Shown here in pieces: positions 12,401-23,342 of a stretch of DNA of 64,000 nucleotides; positions within the stretch are counted from its first letter, which is position 1, and every line of letters starts with the position of its first letter. The stretch lies in contig OZ038468.1 in the NCBI GenBank assembly GCA_964036295.1, positions 18,751,183 through 18,815,182 of the forward strand, read 5' to 3'. The notes beneath the pieces were generated by a model. The model saw nothing but the letters and a program-made list of their open reading frames with translations, was not told the DNA's origin and did not search any database. The translations under genes were made by a program, and so were the position numbers. Source of the stretch: Plumapathes pennacea (taxonomy: Eukaryota; Cnidaria; Anthozoa; Antipatharia; Myriopathidae).

Positions 12401-13944
12401 GTCCCTCTACAGACAAAGTGACGACTGTTTTACTCACCAAGAAAACTTCCCCCACGATTCCGACGACAAGAAAAGGTACTTTTGGGTTTCATGTACTTAG
12501 AGAGCTTCCAATTATGGGGAGGGGGTGGATTGGGTTCAAATAAACAACAAACGTTGCTTTATTACATTTCCGTTCTGATTTGCTTCTTTTTCTTTCGTTA
12601 GGTTTTGGGTAAAATGTGATAATTTGCCGGATTTCCCTATTGGTGCAATGTTGCCTCTACTCCTAGTTTTTGACATTTCCTTCATATTTTAATTCCCAGT
12701 TGAAACATACAAGCCTGAACCTATCACAACGTTGGAACCCTCTATTCTACCACCCAGGGGAACCACAGCAGGTATAAAATGGAAGGAAACGCTGGCCTAA
12801 GCGTGCCTACAGCGAGGCTAACCTACGTTCATTAACTTATACTCTACTACTAACACATCTTATCCGTCCGTTTAGTATAACTTCTGAAACGTCTGTGGTC
12901 TTTTTCAAAAACGCAAGTGGATTTTCAGCATGCCGTAGCAATTTTAATGCAAACTAATCAGCACTGAACTTCTGATTTGCACTGTTTTTGTTGCAAGGTA
13001 GAAACACAAAGTGCTCTTATCCGAGTATAACATGTATCAATGACGCTTTCTTAACTTTCTCAGTGACATGTGAACCGTGCAGACCGTCCAACAAAAGGAA
13101 CAAGAGTTTCTGCGAAAGTGACTTTGGTAAGATGGGTAAAAATACTTTGCAATTATTTACAAAGTAACGTGCATAAGGTAAAACGAAATCTTCTACCCTT
13201 GACACAAAGAACGGGCTGCATTGGGAGCTGGAATTGCGCAATTTCACAGCATAACATTTTACATTGCACATTATTCCATGCTTCTCGGAAAACCATTCGT
13301 TGGTTCTCGTCACACATGAAGACTGCATGATTCCACTGACCTCACATTTCGCCACCTCGACTCACCACCTCTTGAACATTCTATATCCTCAAGTGAGAAT
13401 GAACTGTCTTGTTTATAGCCGCGTAAGTTCCTTGCCCTGGCAAACCACATTCATCTACTTTTAACGGCGAACCCACTTCAATCTTTCACTGATCGATACA
13501 CCTACGCAAAACAATTAAACGCTTGTTCTTTATAGATTTTTGTATTCCATTTTAAGGAGACTTTTATTTGCCACGATTCTTCCTTCGCATTCTTTTTCCT
13601 CATCCATTCTTTCTTTTTTAACAGTCTTACGAGTGAAGATCTTGAAGGAGTCATACAACACTACATCGGGCGAGCGATTTTACTTTGTCAGAATCAAAGG
13701 CTCATTTAAACCTGGTCTCCAGTTCAGACTAAAGGAGCGTATTTGGGCGACAAATGTGCCTCCTGCGTGTAAATGCCCAGACTTTCTTCTTGAAAGGGAA
13801 TACATTATAATGGGGAATCTGGCACGTCAACAAGACGAACAAGAACCGAGGCTAACAATTGGGCCTAGAAGTTTCGCCCGTGTTTGGAAAGGTGGCATGC
13901 AAAAGAAATTAGAATCACTCGATGGTGTCTGTAAAAGCAGCTAG
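439..13944 (+). CDS. ADAMTS-like/papilin-like secreted protein with giant mucin region and two NTR modules (3' part of gene)
   Basis: Fifteen phase-consistent exons: 439-547, 1853-1986, 2380-2512, 2622-2696, 3153-3319, 3470-3554, 3846-4205, 4694-10156, 10300-11118, 11374-11433, 11798-12139, 12383-12475, 12700-12771, 13064-13126, 13625-13944. They encode 2764 residues ending at a TAG. Order: end of a TSP1 module, ADAMTS cysteine-rich domain (DFRHVQC, then CMLFC, then DGTQC), the CGVCGGNNTDC motif, spacer domain, two TSP1 repeats in exon 3846-4205 (WGPWMSCSVSCG, WSEWSPWNACSASCG), about 2090 residues of Ser/Thr-rich mucin-like sequence, then two netrin-like modules (CPPCQPLRKRKKMYC and CEPCRPSNKRNKSFC starts) joined by a Thr/Pro linker. 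Known family role: extracellular-matrix binding and regulation. TSP1/Cys-rich/spacer/NTR resembles ADAMTSL5, but the mucin insert and second NTR do not. The 5' end lies outside the window, so a metalloprotease domain cannot be excluded. A 25-nt poly-T tract precedes the TSP1 exon. Confidence 0.9.
1504..1799. mobile_element. MITE-like element with ~55-bp terminal inverted repeats
   Basis: The left end (TATACCACACAAGTGAATAG onward, through CGCGCGCTCTGATTGG to about 1561) recurs as a near-perfect reverse complement at about 1741-1798. The interior carries a further partial copy of the end motif near 1613. There is no coding capacity, so this fits a non-autonomous DNA transposon. It sits in the intron between the two cysteine-rich-domain exons of the ADAMTS-like gene. 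Confidence 0.8.
2806..3017 (+). repeat. Dispersed repeat family, copy 1 (intronic)
   Basis: The segment begins with a GATCAACTTCAATTTTCTCC-type motif and ends with TTCTTCTTGAAAGGCTGGGAGA. The same start, middle (ACCAGAGATA..ATCATAC) and end motifs recur around 11140-11330 in the same orientation and, reversed, at 14806-14972, 57697-57845 and 62413-62606. No coding potential; probably a non-autonomous mobile repeat of roughly 200 bp. Confidence 0.65.
6181..8970 (+). repeat. Diverged long repeats inside the mucin exon
   Basis: Three blocks share an ordered set of peptide motifs: STKAFTSQ / SKEIVQIAS / STSKEFTPQ, then PTKSLNT / PTTSLNT / STASLNT, then TGLSS / TKLSS / TTLSS, a DQ(T/S)..(T/S)RF-like stretch, and RTQTRL / NKTQIE / RVQTRP. 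They begin near 6181, 6703 and 8224. The second and third continue in parallel (LTEVSAAF / LTEISRGF, then SSQT) to about 7400 and 8970. Spacing is about 170-250 residues. This indicates old internal duplication of the mucin region. Confidence 0.7.
10668..11108 (+). repeat. 81-bp coding tandem repeat (27-residue unit, 5 full copies plus a partial)
   Basis: The 27-residue unit starts VWNVTSTVTPTTEKTHAASE and ends with a variable Ser-rich heptad (FLPSSRV / SSQSSGV types). Copies are nearly identical at the DNA level, the main variation being the heptad and a W-to-R change in one unit. Each unit carries an N-glycosylation sequon (Asn-Val-Thr) and many Ser/Thr O-glycosylation candidates. Being in frame and multiples of 3, copy number can change without frameshift. 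Confidence 0.92.
11140..11330 (+). repeat. Dispersed repeat family, copy 2 (intronic)
   Basis: The sequence from the CCCCTTCACCCCCAAGAGTG motif, through TTTCTCACCAGAGATAGATC, to the TTCTTCTTAAAAGTTGTGAG motif matches copy 1 at 2806-3017. It starts only ~20 bp after the splice donor at 11119, inside the intron before the first NTR exon. Confidence 0.65.
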
Positions 13945-16040
13945 GATTGACACTATGTCATGGACAGTAGCAAAATTGAGGTGTCCAAGTTACAATAGGT
14001 GTCTGCGTGGCAAGGCTGAATACTTGATCGACTACCATTGATAACTTGAGTCAAGTCGTTTGTCTCTGTTTTTCGATCAAGAGCCTGGGTTATGACGTCA
14101 GAGGAGGGATTCGTTTCTTGTCAAAAAAAACTTTCACACAGATTTTGCAGTTGGCGAGGTGAGAATTATGCCTCATAGATGTGTTGTCGAGAAAAACGTA
14201 ACCAAGGGAAAAAAACAACTAAGGTAAAGAGACGCCAAAGCGATGCCAGTGCCTTCTCTGACGTCACAGACCCAGTCTCCCATGTCGCTCGGTCAAGATT
14301 TCGGAATTCTGAGTTCAACCGCGTGAAAAAAGTATAAGAACGCTTCGGAACGGAGTTTCTTTGAATATAAGTTGCTTAGATCACTTCCTACTTTCATATA
14401 AAAACGTAACGTCTGAAGGCTTATAGGCACTTTAAAAGCAGCGTGGGCATATTTTAAAGTTTTATGAAGAGCCATCTTTGATGTAGTCTTATTTTATAAC
14501 AGAGCTCTTGAATACAAAATATATTACTCGTATGTTAGTCTCGGACATCGGATTAAGATGCTCTAAAACTTCTTCACTCGTGCACCTGATTAACTGAGTT
14601 ATATGTTAAAATTGCTTTAAAAGAGTTATAGTACGATGCCCTAAATTGTCACTATATAATAATCTTAAATATCAAGCAAGGTTCTATGGAAATTGTACAG
14701 AATGTGCGACTAAAAATATCGGTTGAAGAAAAACACTTGTAATATTAATCACGGTCCCTTCAGGATACTGTCATTCTCTTGGTGGTCCTTCTAAACTCAT
14801 ATTACCGTGCAGATTCTCCCAACCTTTTAAAAAGAAAATATATGAGAGATGTAGAGAAAATTAATTCTTCAATCAGATGTCATCTGAACAAGCTATCAAA
14901 AGTCAGGTTCTCCATATCGTATGAAACTGAAGAAGAAAATTGAAGTTGATCACTCTTGGGAGTGAAAGGGTTGTAAATGCCACTTGTACTTACTGGGTAA
15001 TTCTACAAACTATTTTGTTTTCTAGTTTTATTGAACTACAACGAAGCTGTCTGTATGCAATGTTTGATATTTTAGACGGGCCAAACCAATAAATGCTTGC
15101 AGAGAAATCCTTGTTACCGAGTGTTAAACCTTTTCGTCAAAATCGGTATTTTTTTAAAGGTTTAGCTGAAAATATCATGCAACAAAAAAGAAAACAGTTA
15201 AAATACGACAATGCAATTTTGAGTCTAGATCTGTTTCGTATCTCTAATTAGGTCTGCCATTTTAAAAATTTTGTTCCAACTTTCAATTAACTTCTATGAA
15301 TCTGCGCATAAATCAGATTGAGACAGATAGTGAGTAATAGCATCCTGAAAGTGTGAATATCGATCCTTTCTTGTGCTGATCAATGCATAGACTATTATAT
15401 ATTACTAGAAGTGTTTATTAGAACACTACTTGATGCTTGGCCTGAAGTAAAGCTGTAATAGATAATGCCGCCATCTTGCTTTGTTTAGATCCAGAAAGTT
15501 TGATGCCATGGTAACGTGACGTCATGCTTCAGAACTCTGTAATGAATGACATACAACACAGCAGGTTTCTAATCACTTTATGCACCTGCCCAGAAAAAAA
15601 AAAATCAACAGACCGCCATTTCCGAGTGAGAAATATTTTGTCGTCAGACTGAATCGGCAAGAGGAGTTATACATAGTCTTATCCTGAGTTTTTTCTGAGC
15701 CCGTACCTGAAACTGTAAACGGTGCAATGGACCCAATTTGGAGAAGTCACGCAGGGCAAACTGATTGAGTTTTGTCATTTGCACTATTACCATACAGAAG
15801 CGAGTTTGGCATTGGTTGGCTTATGTGCGAAAAGACTAAAACATTGTTTGGGTTCACTTACAGATCTACTATACCCACCTATCAGTCAAAAACCAAAAAT
15901 TAGCTAATTATTATTGATTGGGCAAGTAAGCATCATTTCTCCCCATTCAAAATTCGCGAGGACACTTTTCAGCTCCGGTGATATACCTTTTTCGCTTCTT
16001 CAAAAAAAAAAACTAAGTGGTTACTATAAATTAACAGAAG
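13945..16040. other. 3' UTR of ADAMTS-like gene and spacer
   Basis: No open frame here looks coding. An AATAAA at 15088-15093 is a candidate polyadenylation signal about 1.1 kb after the stop. An antisense dispersed-repeat copy lies at 14806-14972. The last ~480 bp (from about 15558, AGCAGGTTTCTAATCAC) is clearly similar to the sequence upstream of the second LamG-PAN gene (from about 19087), so it is duplicated promoter/5' flank. Confidence 0.5.
14806..14972 (-). repeat. Dispersed repeat family, copy 3
   Basis: Reverse-oriented copy: it begins with GCAGATTCTCCCAACCTTTT, contains ATCAAAAGTCAGGTTCTCC and ends with TTGATCACTCTTGGGAGTGA. It lies in the spacer or 3' UTR after the ADAMTS-like gene. 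Confidence 0.65.
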
Positions 16041-16252
16041 ATGAGATTATCATTTCTGCTCTGCCAGGTAAGTAGTTTTATCATCGAAGGCTTATAAGCA
16101 AAGTTTATGAAACTGTCGCGAATTAATCACCTCGCTAAACTGCGAAAATTGTGCAGCGTTGTGCGAAAATATGTTAGACGAAATAACGTTTAGAACTTGA
16201 AACCACAAAGCGTTTTATCGTTTTATAACAAATATGATCTAGATAGAGGATA

Positions 16253-16389
16253 TTACACGGCGGCGCGAAGATATGAATTTTATTTTCGAGTGGTAAAAAC
16301 AATATTTTACGAACGAGCGCTTCGCGAGTGAGTAAAATATTGTTTTTACCACGAGAAAATAAAATTCATATCTTCAAGCCGCCGTGTAA
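16253..16389. mobile_element. Fold-back MITE 1 in intron 1 of LamG-PAN copy 1
   Basis: The arm starting TTACACGGCGGCGCGAAGAT and running through TGGTAAAAACAATATTTTAC is repeated as an almost perfect reverse complement ending in GCCGTGTAA. The loop (about 22 nt, GAACGAGCGCTTCGCGAGTG) is itself palindromic. It could extrude as a hairpin of about 57 bp. Confidence 0.8.
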
Positions 16390-16400
16390 TTTTCTTTTTA

Positions 16401-16582
16401 TTATATTAGGCACGAGTGTTTTACGAGAAATTGCACAAACAACCGTGCAAAAGCGAGAAATGATGCCAACGATATCCTCACTAGTGAGGATATGGAAAAT
16501 ACGCCACTCGGGTCCCGGATGTAGTTTCGTATAGATTTTACGCACGGTATATTTTCCAGTAAAACACTCGTGTCTATATAAT
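16401..16582. mobile_element. Fold-back MITE 2, adjacent to MITE 1
   Basis: Ends TTATATTAGGCACGAGTGTT and AAAACACTCGTGTCTATATA are inverted copies, with an inner palindrome TATCCTCACTAGTGAGGATA near 16470-16493. It directly follows the 16253-16389 palindrome, suggesting either nested insertion or one composite non-autonomous element. No coding capacity. Confidence 0.7.
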
Positions 16583-18545
16583 AATAAGGAATATTGTCTA
16601 GGGATTCGCTGTGCTAAATGATGATACTTGAAACATTGCAGCCTGACAAAATTGTAACCTAGAAAGTTGTGTCCAGTCAAAAAGCACCCCGACAGTGTTG
16701 TTATATTATATTCTTTTAGAATCTAAACTGTGTTGCTAATTTTTTCAGTGTAAAACTTTTTGAATTAGAATTGAGATGCAAACACTTCAACATCGCACCT
16801 ACCAAAACGAACATTTTTTATAAAACTATTTGGAAAAGATGGTTAGATAAACACATTGTCTCAACGTCCCTAAAGTTGTGTAATTTACACCTCAGATAAT
16901 GTCTGATAAATAGTAAGAATTTTATTTCTCTTCACTTTTCAGTTGTTGTCCTCAGTCCACATCACAGATGCAGGTAAAGTCACGCTTGACATTGTGGCAT
17001 TCTCGTTACCAGATCTTTCTACAGTATTACAGCGCATGCTCGAAAATGCCAATTTTCCTGAAGCATGGGGTAATTTTGTGACGTTGTTAGTTGCAGGTTT
17101 TCGTGTTCTTGGTCACTGGTTCCAAGACGGTTCTGACACTGACATCAGGTAATAAACGCCTCGGTATTTATTGTCTGATTCGATGTCCGTTCAGCGCATT
17201 GCCTAGTTTTATTCCATGTCACACATCAAGCTAGATAGCTGATAATTTTATTTTTAGGTATTTTATTATCTTCAACAAGGGTATGTATCATATTCAAAGT
17301 AAACTATTAAACATAGAACAAAAGCTGAATAACTTAAGTCTACATATCACCTCCAAATGCTTGGAAACAACACTCTCCCTGGTACCTTTAGTCAAATTAT
17401 TAAAGATCGATATATTTGTTTTCGCAGTCTCCACAATGGAGCAACTTATACTTCGAGTGGTGGTGTCGCTGGTAACTACAGAGCAATCAAGTTCACAAAA
17501 GACAAGTCGTACGCCACGACTCCGGCTATAAACTTGAAAAACAGGAACTTCACAATCGCTTGTTGGATCAAGATGGCTGTACAAGAGGAACGCAGACATA
17601 CCATCTACGCAGACTGGTATCCTCCGTGGAATTTTGGTTTTTATGTCAGGAAAGATACGTTGCATTTTCTCTACCATAAAGACACAAACCAAACAAGCTG
17701 GTCTACTATGTCACTTCATGGAGGAAAAGTGCGCCAGGAAAGATGGACCCATGTGGCTGTCACAGTCGACAGATCGCTGAGGGAAGTCGTTCTGTACGTT
17801 GATGCAAAGAAAACGGTCTCACAGAAGTACAAGGAAAACGATCAGTTTTACAGCACAACAAGAAACAAGTTCCAGATTGGAGACACTGGTCATCCGGACG
17901 ATCAACAGCTGTATGGAGAAGTGATGGACCTGTACGTAATGGATCAAGCGCTTTAAAAACAACAGCTTCGTCATCTCAAAGGTTTGCAATCATTCGCCGG
18001 CTCCTACATACATGACCAGCGACAGATATAGACAGACAGACAGACAGAAACAAACACACATGGGCTAATGAAGGGATGTACACACTAAATAGCTCAAATA
18101 ATAAAGGGTTGATTAAAAAATGACCCGAGATGGGTGGATAGAATAAATGAAAAGTAAAACTAGTTTAAAAGGGATGAGAAAGCAGCCCACGAGCCACAGA
18201 CAGATATAAAGAATTACTGATACTGTTTGAGATATTAATCACAGTACTTCTATTTATGTGATCCTACATCAATTTGCAGACACGAAGGCGGAAAGCCAGC
18301 TGTTTCACTCGGTGGGCGTCGGCTTCTCTCTCCATAGTCACGTGTTTCAGACAGAAAATAACGTGAGTGAATGCTCGCAATGTGTGTTTCTTTGCCGTCT
18401 TCACGAAGAATGTGTTTCATTCAACTTCAATCAACTGGAACAAATCTGTGAACTCAACGACGCCACACAAGACGCTGACCCAGCAAACCACAAACCAAGA
18501 GAAGGATTTATGTACTTTGAGCAGAGCTCCGCGCAATTCTTTTGA

Positions 18546-19519
18546 ATATGTTGATTCTAGCTGAGACATGTAGGTCATCATGTACTCATCCCACGTTTGA
18601 TTTTGGTCTGGTAGTGTGAGAGTCGTAAAACACGCGTAGTAATCAGTACACGCACTAAGTGCGACTATCATAGCACAGCTCACAATCTCTCATTTTCTCT
18701 CCAAGATCGTACGAGCGAGTAAAAAAGACATTTGTATAATATGCACGGAAAGTGGAAGCAGTGTTTGTAAATTGGAATGAAAATATAGCATAGCTCATGC
18801 TGTATCATATGTTTAGGTTAACGATCAGAGTGGAGATATTATAAATTTGTTGGCACTAAAACAGTCAGATCACTGTACTAACGGTCGGGCACAAGATACT
18901 AGACGTGTAACATTAACTCAAATAAAGGCATGGACAACCTCTTGCGGCCAGTTCTGCTATTCTGTGGTTCACTATTATACAAGTGTTTAAGAACATTGTC
19001 TGCATGACACGGCTTAATTCCTCTAAACAAACTGTGTGTATTTCGTGCGGATCAGTTCATGATTGGCTTGCACGTCAGTGACGTCACAGCAGGTTTCTAA
19101 TCACATTTTGCACCTGCCAAGAAAAAATTGAGCGGATCACTACTTTCGAGTGAGAATCTTTCTGTTCTTAGATAATCGGCACTACGGGTGACACACTCTT
19201 ATTCTGAGTTATTTCCGTCCCTCATTTTACCCAATTGCAAAACATCATGCAGAGCAAATTGAGTTTATCGGTCGGTTTATCTGCGAAAGACTAACCATTG
19301 TTTAGGTTTATTTACATGTTTGCCTATTTATCTGTAAAGCAAAATTTAAGCAGTTAATTATTGATTGGGCAAGTAGGCATTACTTCCATTCTGACAAAGA
19401 CCGAAAGTACACCATTCAGCTGCGTTGATATATATCTTTGCTAGATCTTTGATATCTTTGATATATATCTTTGCTCTCTCTTAGAAACAAAATTGTTCAG
19501 TACTACAAATTAAGGGAGG
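18546..19519. other. Spacer between the two LamG-PAN genes
   Basis: AATAAA at 18921-18926 is a candidate polyadenylation signal 376 bp after the copy 1 terminal stop. From about 19080 to 19519 the sequence resembles the flank upstream of copy 1 (shared CAGGTTTCTAATCAC motif, AT-rich GATATATATCTTTG stretches), so it probably holds the duplicated promoter of copy 2. No other gene seen. Confidence 0.5.
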
Positions 19520-22267
19520 ATGAAATTATTGTCTCTACTTTGCCAGGTAAGTAGTCTTATCGTCACAGGCTTCTGACCAAAGTTTATGAAACTGTCACTA
19601 ATTTATCGTCAGTACTTAACTCTCGATCAACTGTGCGATATATGCATGGCGTTGTGCGAAAAGTACGTTACACAATGCAACGTTTAATAGTGGAAACCAC
19701 AAAGCGTTTTATCGTTTTAACAAGTATAATCTGGCAGGGAATATCGACGAGGGGTCCATTGTGCTGAACTATCAAATGATCTGAATCATTACAGCCTGAC
19801 AAACCTGCATTGACTTAGCCAAAAGCTGTAAAACCAGACAAACAGCAGCCTTCAGCAGACCGACATGGTTGTTACGGAAGAGATTTCTACTATTTTACTG
19901 TAACTTTTATGGGTTATATTTTGGGTAAAATTTGGTATCTACTCACTCGACTATTCAGATTAAAAGCACAGTGTAATTTTAATATTATTTACCTTTATTT
20001 ACACTTTAGCCAAACGTTTAAACAGAGTTACCATTACGATATCCACCTGCTACTGGAACCAATCAAGTTAGTTAATCTTCTTTACCGTTCGTACTAATGA
20101 TCTTATACCTTTCGGCCAATCACAACTGAGCGGAACCTTGTAAGTGTTCGTTACTTAGATTAGTTCAACTATAAGTTCAGCGTAATTTACATACTTCCGG
20201 AATTGACCTTATTCTTTAGCTGGTACCTTCCCTGGAAAGTGTGAAAATCCAATTAAGTTGTTCACGACCAAGTTCTGGTTCTCCTTAGAGGCGGAGCCTA
20301 CCTGGAACAGTGTCATTGCGTAATGTTGATTTTCCAATATTCGTTGTTAGGTACTTTTACGATTTTTCACTGCTTAAGACTTATTAACTTTTACACTGGA
20401 TAGTAGCCCGTAATTTACTTTATCCGGAACTACTTCTAAACTTGGGTTATTCCGTATATGCTGAGTAAGCTAAAGTTAAAGTTTTTCCTAGTGCGTAACG
20501 TTATTGAGCACCTGCTACTCCGTAGTCAAGCTGTGACGTTACCTAGTATTTCATTTTCCTGAGACTTGCGTAAGCGTCACTATTTAAGACGACACACACC
20601 GGTTTCATTAGGATTTGAATCTAGATCTAGAGTCCACTTCCATCGACTTGCGTCGACTTGCACCTCGTTTTGCCAGGGCTTGAGAGAATTTCTCTTCCCT
20701 TTTCAGGTGTTGTCCTCAGTCCACATCGCCAAGGCAGGTAAAGTCAAGTTTGAGATTGTGACAATCTCATTCCCAGATTTTTCTACAATTTTCGTAGAGT
20801 TATAGGGTTAATAATTTAGAATGCGCGGGTCAGTAACTGTTTTTAGTTGCAGGTTTTCGTGTTCTTGGTCACTGGTTCCTAGACGGTTCTGACACAGACA
20901 TCAGGTAATAATGCTTCGGTATTTATTGTCTGATTCAACATCCAATCAGCGCATTTACTAGTTTTATTCACTGTCATACCTCAAGCGAGATAGCCGGTCA
21001 TTCTCCTTTTAGAAATTGTAGCTCCAACAAAGGTATGTATCATACTTAAAGTATAAACTAGACAAAGAGATAATTAGAAAACAAAAGAATAATTAAGGTC
21101 TGCATATCGGTACCTTTAGTCAAATTATTAAAGATCGATATGTGATTTGTTTTCCGTCGTTCTTCACAGTCTCCACAATGGAGCAACTTATACTTCGAGT
21201 GGTGGTGTCGCTGATAACTATCGAGCAATCAAGTTCACAAAGGACAAGTCGTACGCCACGACTCCAGCTATAAACTTGAAAAACAGGAACTTCACAATCG
21301 CCTGTTGGATCAAGATGGCTGTACAAGAGGACCAGAGACAGACCATCGTTAGCAATTGGAGGATCCGTCCTAGGAACTTTGGCTTTTATGTCATTAAGAA
21401 TTTGCTCCATTTCGCCTACCATAAAGACTTAAACGATTCCAAATGGTCTGCTATATATATCACTGGAGGAAAAGTGATCCAGGAAAGATGGACTCATGTT
21501 GCTGTCACAGTCGACAGACCGCTGAGGGAAGTCGTTCTGTACGTTGATGCAAAGAAAACGGCCAAACAAAATTACGGTGAAAACGACCGGTTTTACAACA
21601 CAATAGGCAACACGTTCGATATTGGAGACTCTGGTCATTGGAGCATTGAACAGCTGTTTGGAGAATTGATGGACCTGTACGTGTTGGATCAAGCGCTTTC
21701 CCAACAACACCTTCGTCACCTCAAAGGTTTGTAAACATTAGATATGCACCGGCTGCCATAACGTCATAGACAAGACTGAGACAAATAAATCACACAGATG
21801 ATGGAATGAGCGCGCAACTGGGACTCATTAAGGGACGGACAGACCGAATAGCTCAAATAATAAAAAGATGGGTGGGTGAATAAATGAAGAGTGAAAGTGT
21901 AAAAAGGAAGAGGAAGCAGCCTACGGGCCACAGACAGAAGTAAAGAATCACTGATACTGCTTTAAAAAACTAATCACAGTTTTTCTATTTATGTAACTTT
22001 CCTCAATTTACAGACACGAAGATTGAAAGTCAGCTGTTTCACTCAATGGGCATCGGCTTCTCGCTCCATAGTCACGTGTTTCAGACAGAAAATAACATGA
22101 CTGAATGCTTGCAGTGCATGTTTCTTTGCCGTCTTCACGAGGAATGTGTTTCATTCAACTTCAATCGACGGGATCAAATCTGTGAACTCAACGACGCCAC
22201 ACAAGCCGCTGACCCAGCCAATCACAAACCAAGAGAGGGTTTTGTGTACTACGAGCAGTCTAACTGA
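19520..22267 (+). CDS. LamG-PAN secreted protein, copy 2 (intact)
   Basis: Exons 19520-19546, 20707-20737, 20853-20904, 21170-21726 and 22014-22267 join in phase to give 306 residues. Residues 1-19 are a signal peptide (MKLLSLLCQVLSSVHIAKA). A short linker (HWFLDGSDTDIR) follows. Residues about 37-222 form a LamG-type jellyroll (ATYTSSGG, NFTIACWIKM, GKVIQERWTHVAVTVDR, LYVDAKK, FDIGDSGHW). Residues about 223-306 form a PAN/Apple-like domain with CLQCMFLCRLHEECVSFNF and a conserved CELND. No transmembrane segment is seen, so the protein is probably secreted. Such pairings are usually adhesive or lectin-like; the partner is unknown. It is a tandem duplicate of 16041-18545, shifted about 3.48 kb; this copy lacks the premature stop. 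The start ATG is chosen because both copies encode the same signal peptide ending at a matching GTAAGTAGT donor. Confidence 0.85.
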
Positions 22268-23342
22268 GACATGCGCATATCATCCTGTACTCAATTGATT
22301 GAACATTTGCACCTGTAACAAAAGTCACGTGACTGATGACTTCACCTTACACGAGCCAGTGCTTAGTTCAAAAAACCTTGTTTTTCAGAACTACTAATGA
22401 TCACGATGCAGTTTAGAACAACGATAACTTTCAATCAAATTAAATACTTGACTTTACAGTACCGCATTCTTATTAATAGCCAAAGAGTATCTGTCTGTAG
22501 GTCGGAAGACTTTCGGCTTCGCTCGTCGCTCAATTCGACACTCTCCGACCGAGAAGTCTGGGAAATCGTGCAAGGTTTTGCTGGATGGTGTCAATAAAAT
22601 GCTTATTTAATATCCGGTTTTCTAGAAAATGCTTTGCTGGAATTTGTGCTATTATTAAATGCAACAGATGATGACACATACCTCTGTCACACAATCCTTG
22701 TCATGACTTCGCCTCGTTGCATGAGAGCCCACGTTCCGCCATCCCTGTTCATTGGGAAGCTTGCTGAGGACACTTAAACTTTGTCTGTTAATTTTTTCTT
22801 TGCCGCTGTCGTTACTTTTCCCACTTCCGTTACAAAGTCCATTCGTCCAAACGCCCTTGAATAACCTTCACAGAACTCTGATGAAACTGTGATTTCGTAA
22901 CCAGAAGTCAGACATGCCAATGAAACTCTGTTCCTACTCACAGGGGATACTGATAATTTGCAATGGCGATTTGTGCCATAAAACACCGGTAATATGCGCA
23001 ATTTATGTGCGAGTTGTGTTATGTTTTGCCAATGATGAAGGTCACGTGAATTCACGCAATCCAATGGGACTCTGCCCTCCACTCAACTCGAACTTTGTCC
23101 TACAGGATTTTCGCAATCACACAATTACATCACCACATAAATGGTAGGTCGCTTTTCATTGGATAGAATAAACCTTGCATCTCTTTTATGCTTTCTGATT
23201 GGTTGTTTCGTGAATGATCAAAGTCCATCATCCTACGTTATAAAAATTTAGGTTTTATTCTCGCCGATCAGTTGTGGTTTCGAGTGTTAGGAATACAAGA
23301 TTTGAACTACAGAAGCTTGAGTGTTCGACGAATATCATTGAG
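22268..23342. other. 3' UTR of LamG-PAN copy 2 and perilipin promoter region
   Basis: AATAAA at 22593-22598 is a plausible polyadenylation signal for the upstream gene. Near the right end, TATAAAA at 23239-23245 with a nearby inverted CCAAT (GATTGG, about 23195) is a likely core promoter for the first perilipin gene, about 100 bp before its ATG. Between them I see no coding exon. Confidence 0.5.
23239..23245 (+). promoter_or_regulatory. Candidate TATA box of perilipin copy 1
   Basis: TATAAAA lies 98 bp upstream of the chosen start codon, with an ATTGG (inverted CCAAT) motif about 45 bp further upstream. The transcription start would then fall near 23270. The assignment rests on position and motif only. 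Confidence 0.45.

Larger units (their letters stand above)
16041..18545 (+). pseudogene. LamG-PAN secreted protein, copy 1, interrupted by a nonsense codon
   Basis: Exons 16041-16067, 16943-16973, 17097-17148, 17428-17981 and 18280-18545 mirror the intact second copy. The start encodes a short signal peptide (MRLSFLLCQLLSSVHITDA), followed by a LamG/concanavalin-like jellyroll domain (NFTIACWIKM, RWTHVAVTVDR, VVLYVDAKK) and a PAN/Apple-like cysteine-rich domain (CSQCVFLCRLHEECVSFNF). In exon 4, after DQAL, the codon is TAA at 17954-17956 where copy 2 has TCC. This truncates the product to 212 residues and removes the whole PAN domain, although the remaining splice sites and the PAN frame look intact. 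It may be a recent pseudogene, a truncated secreted LamG form, a null allele or an assembly error. Family role: likely glycan or protein binding outside the cell; exact function unknown. Confidence 0.75.
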
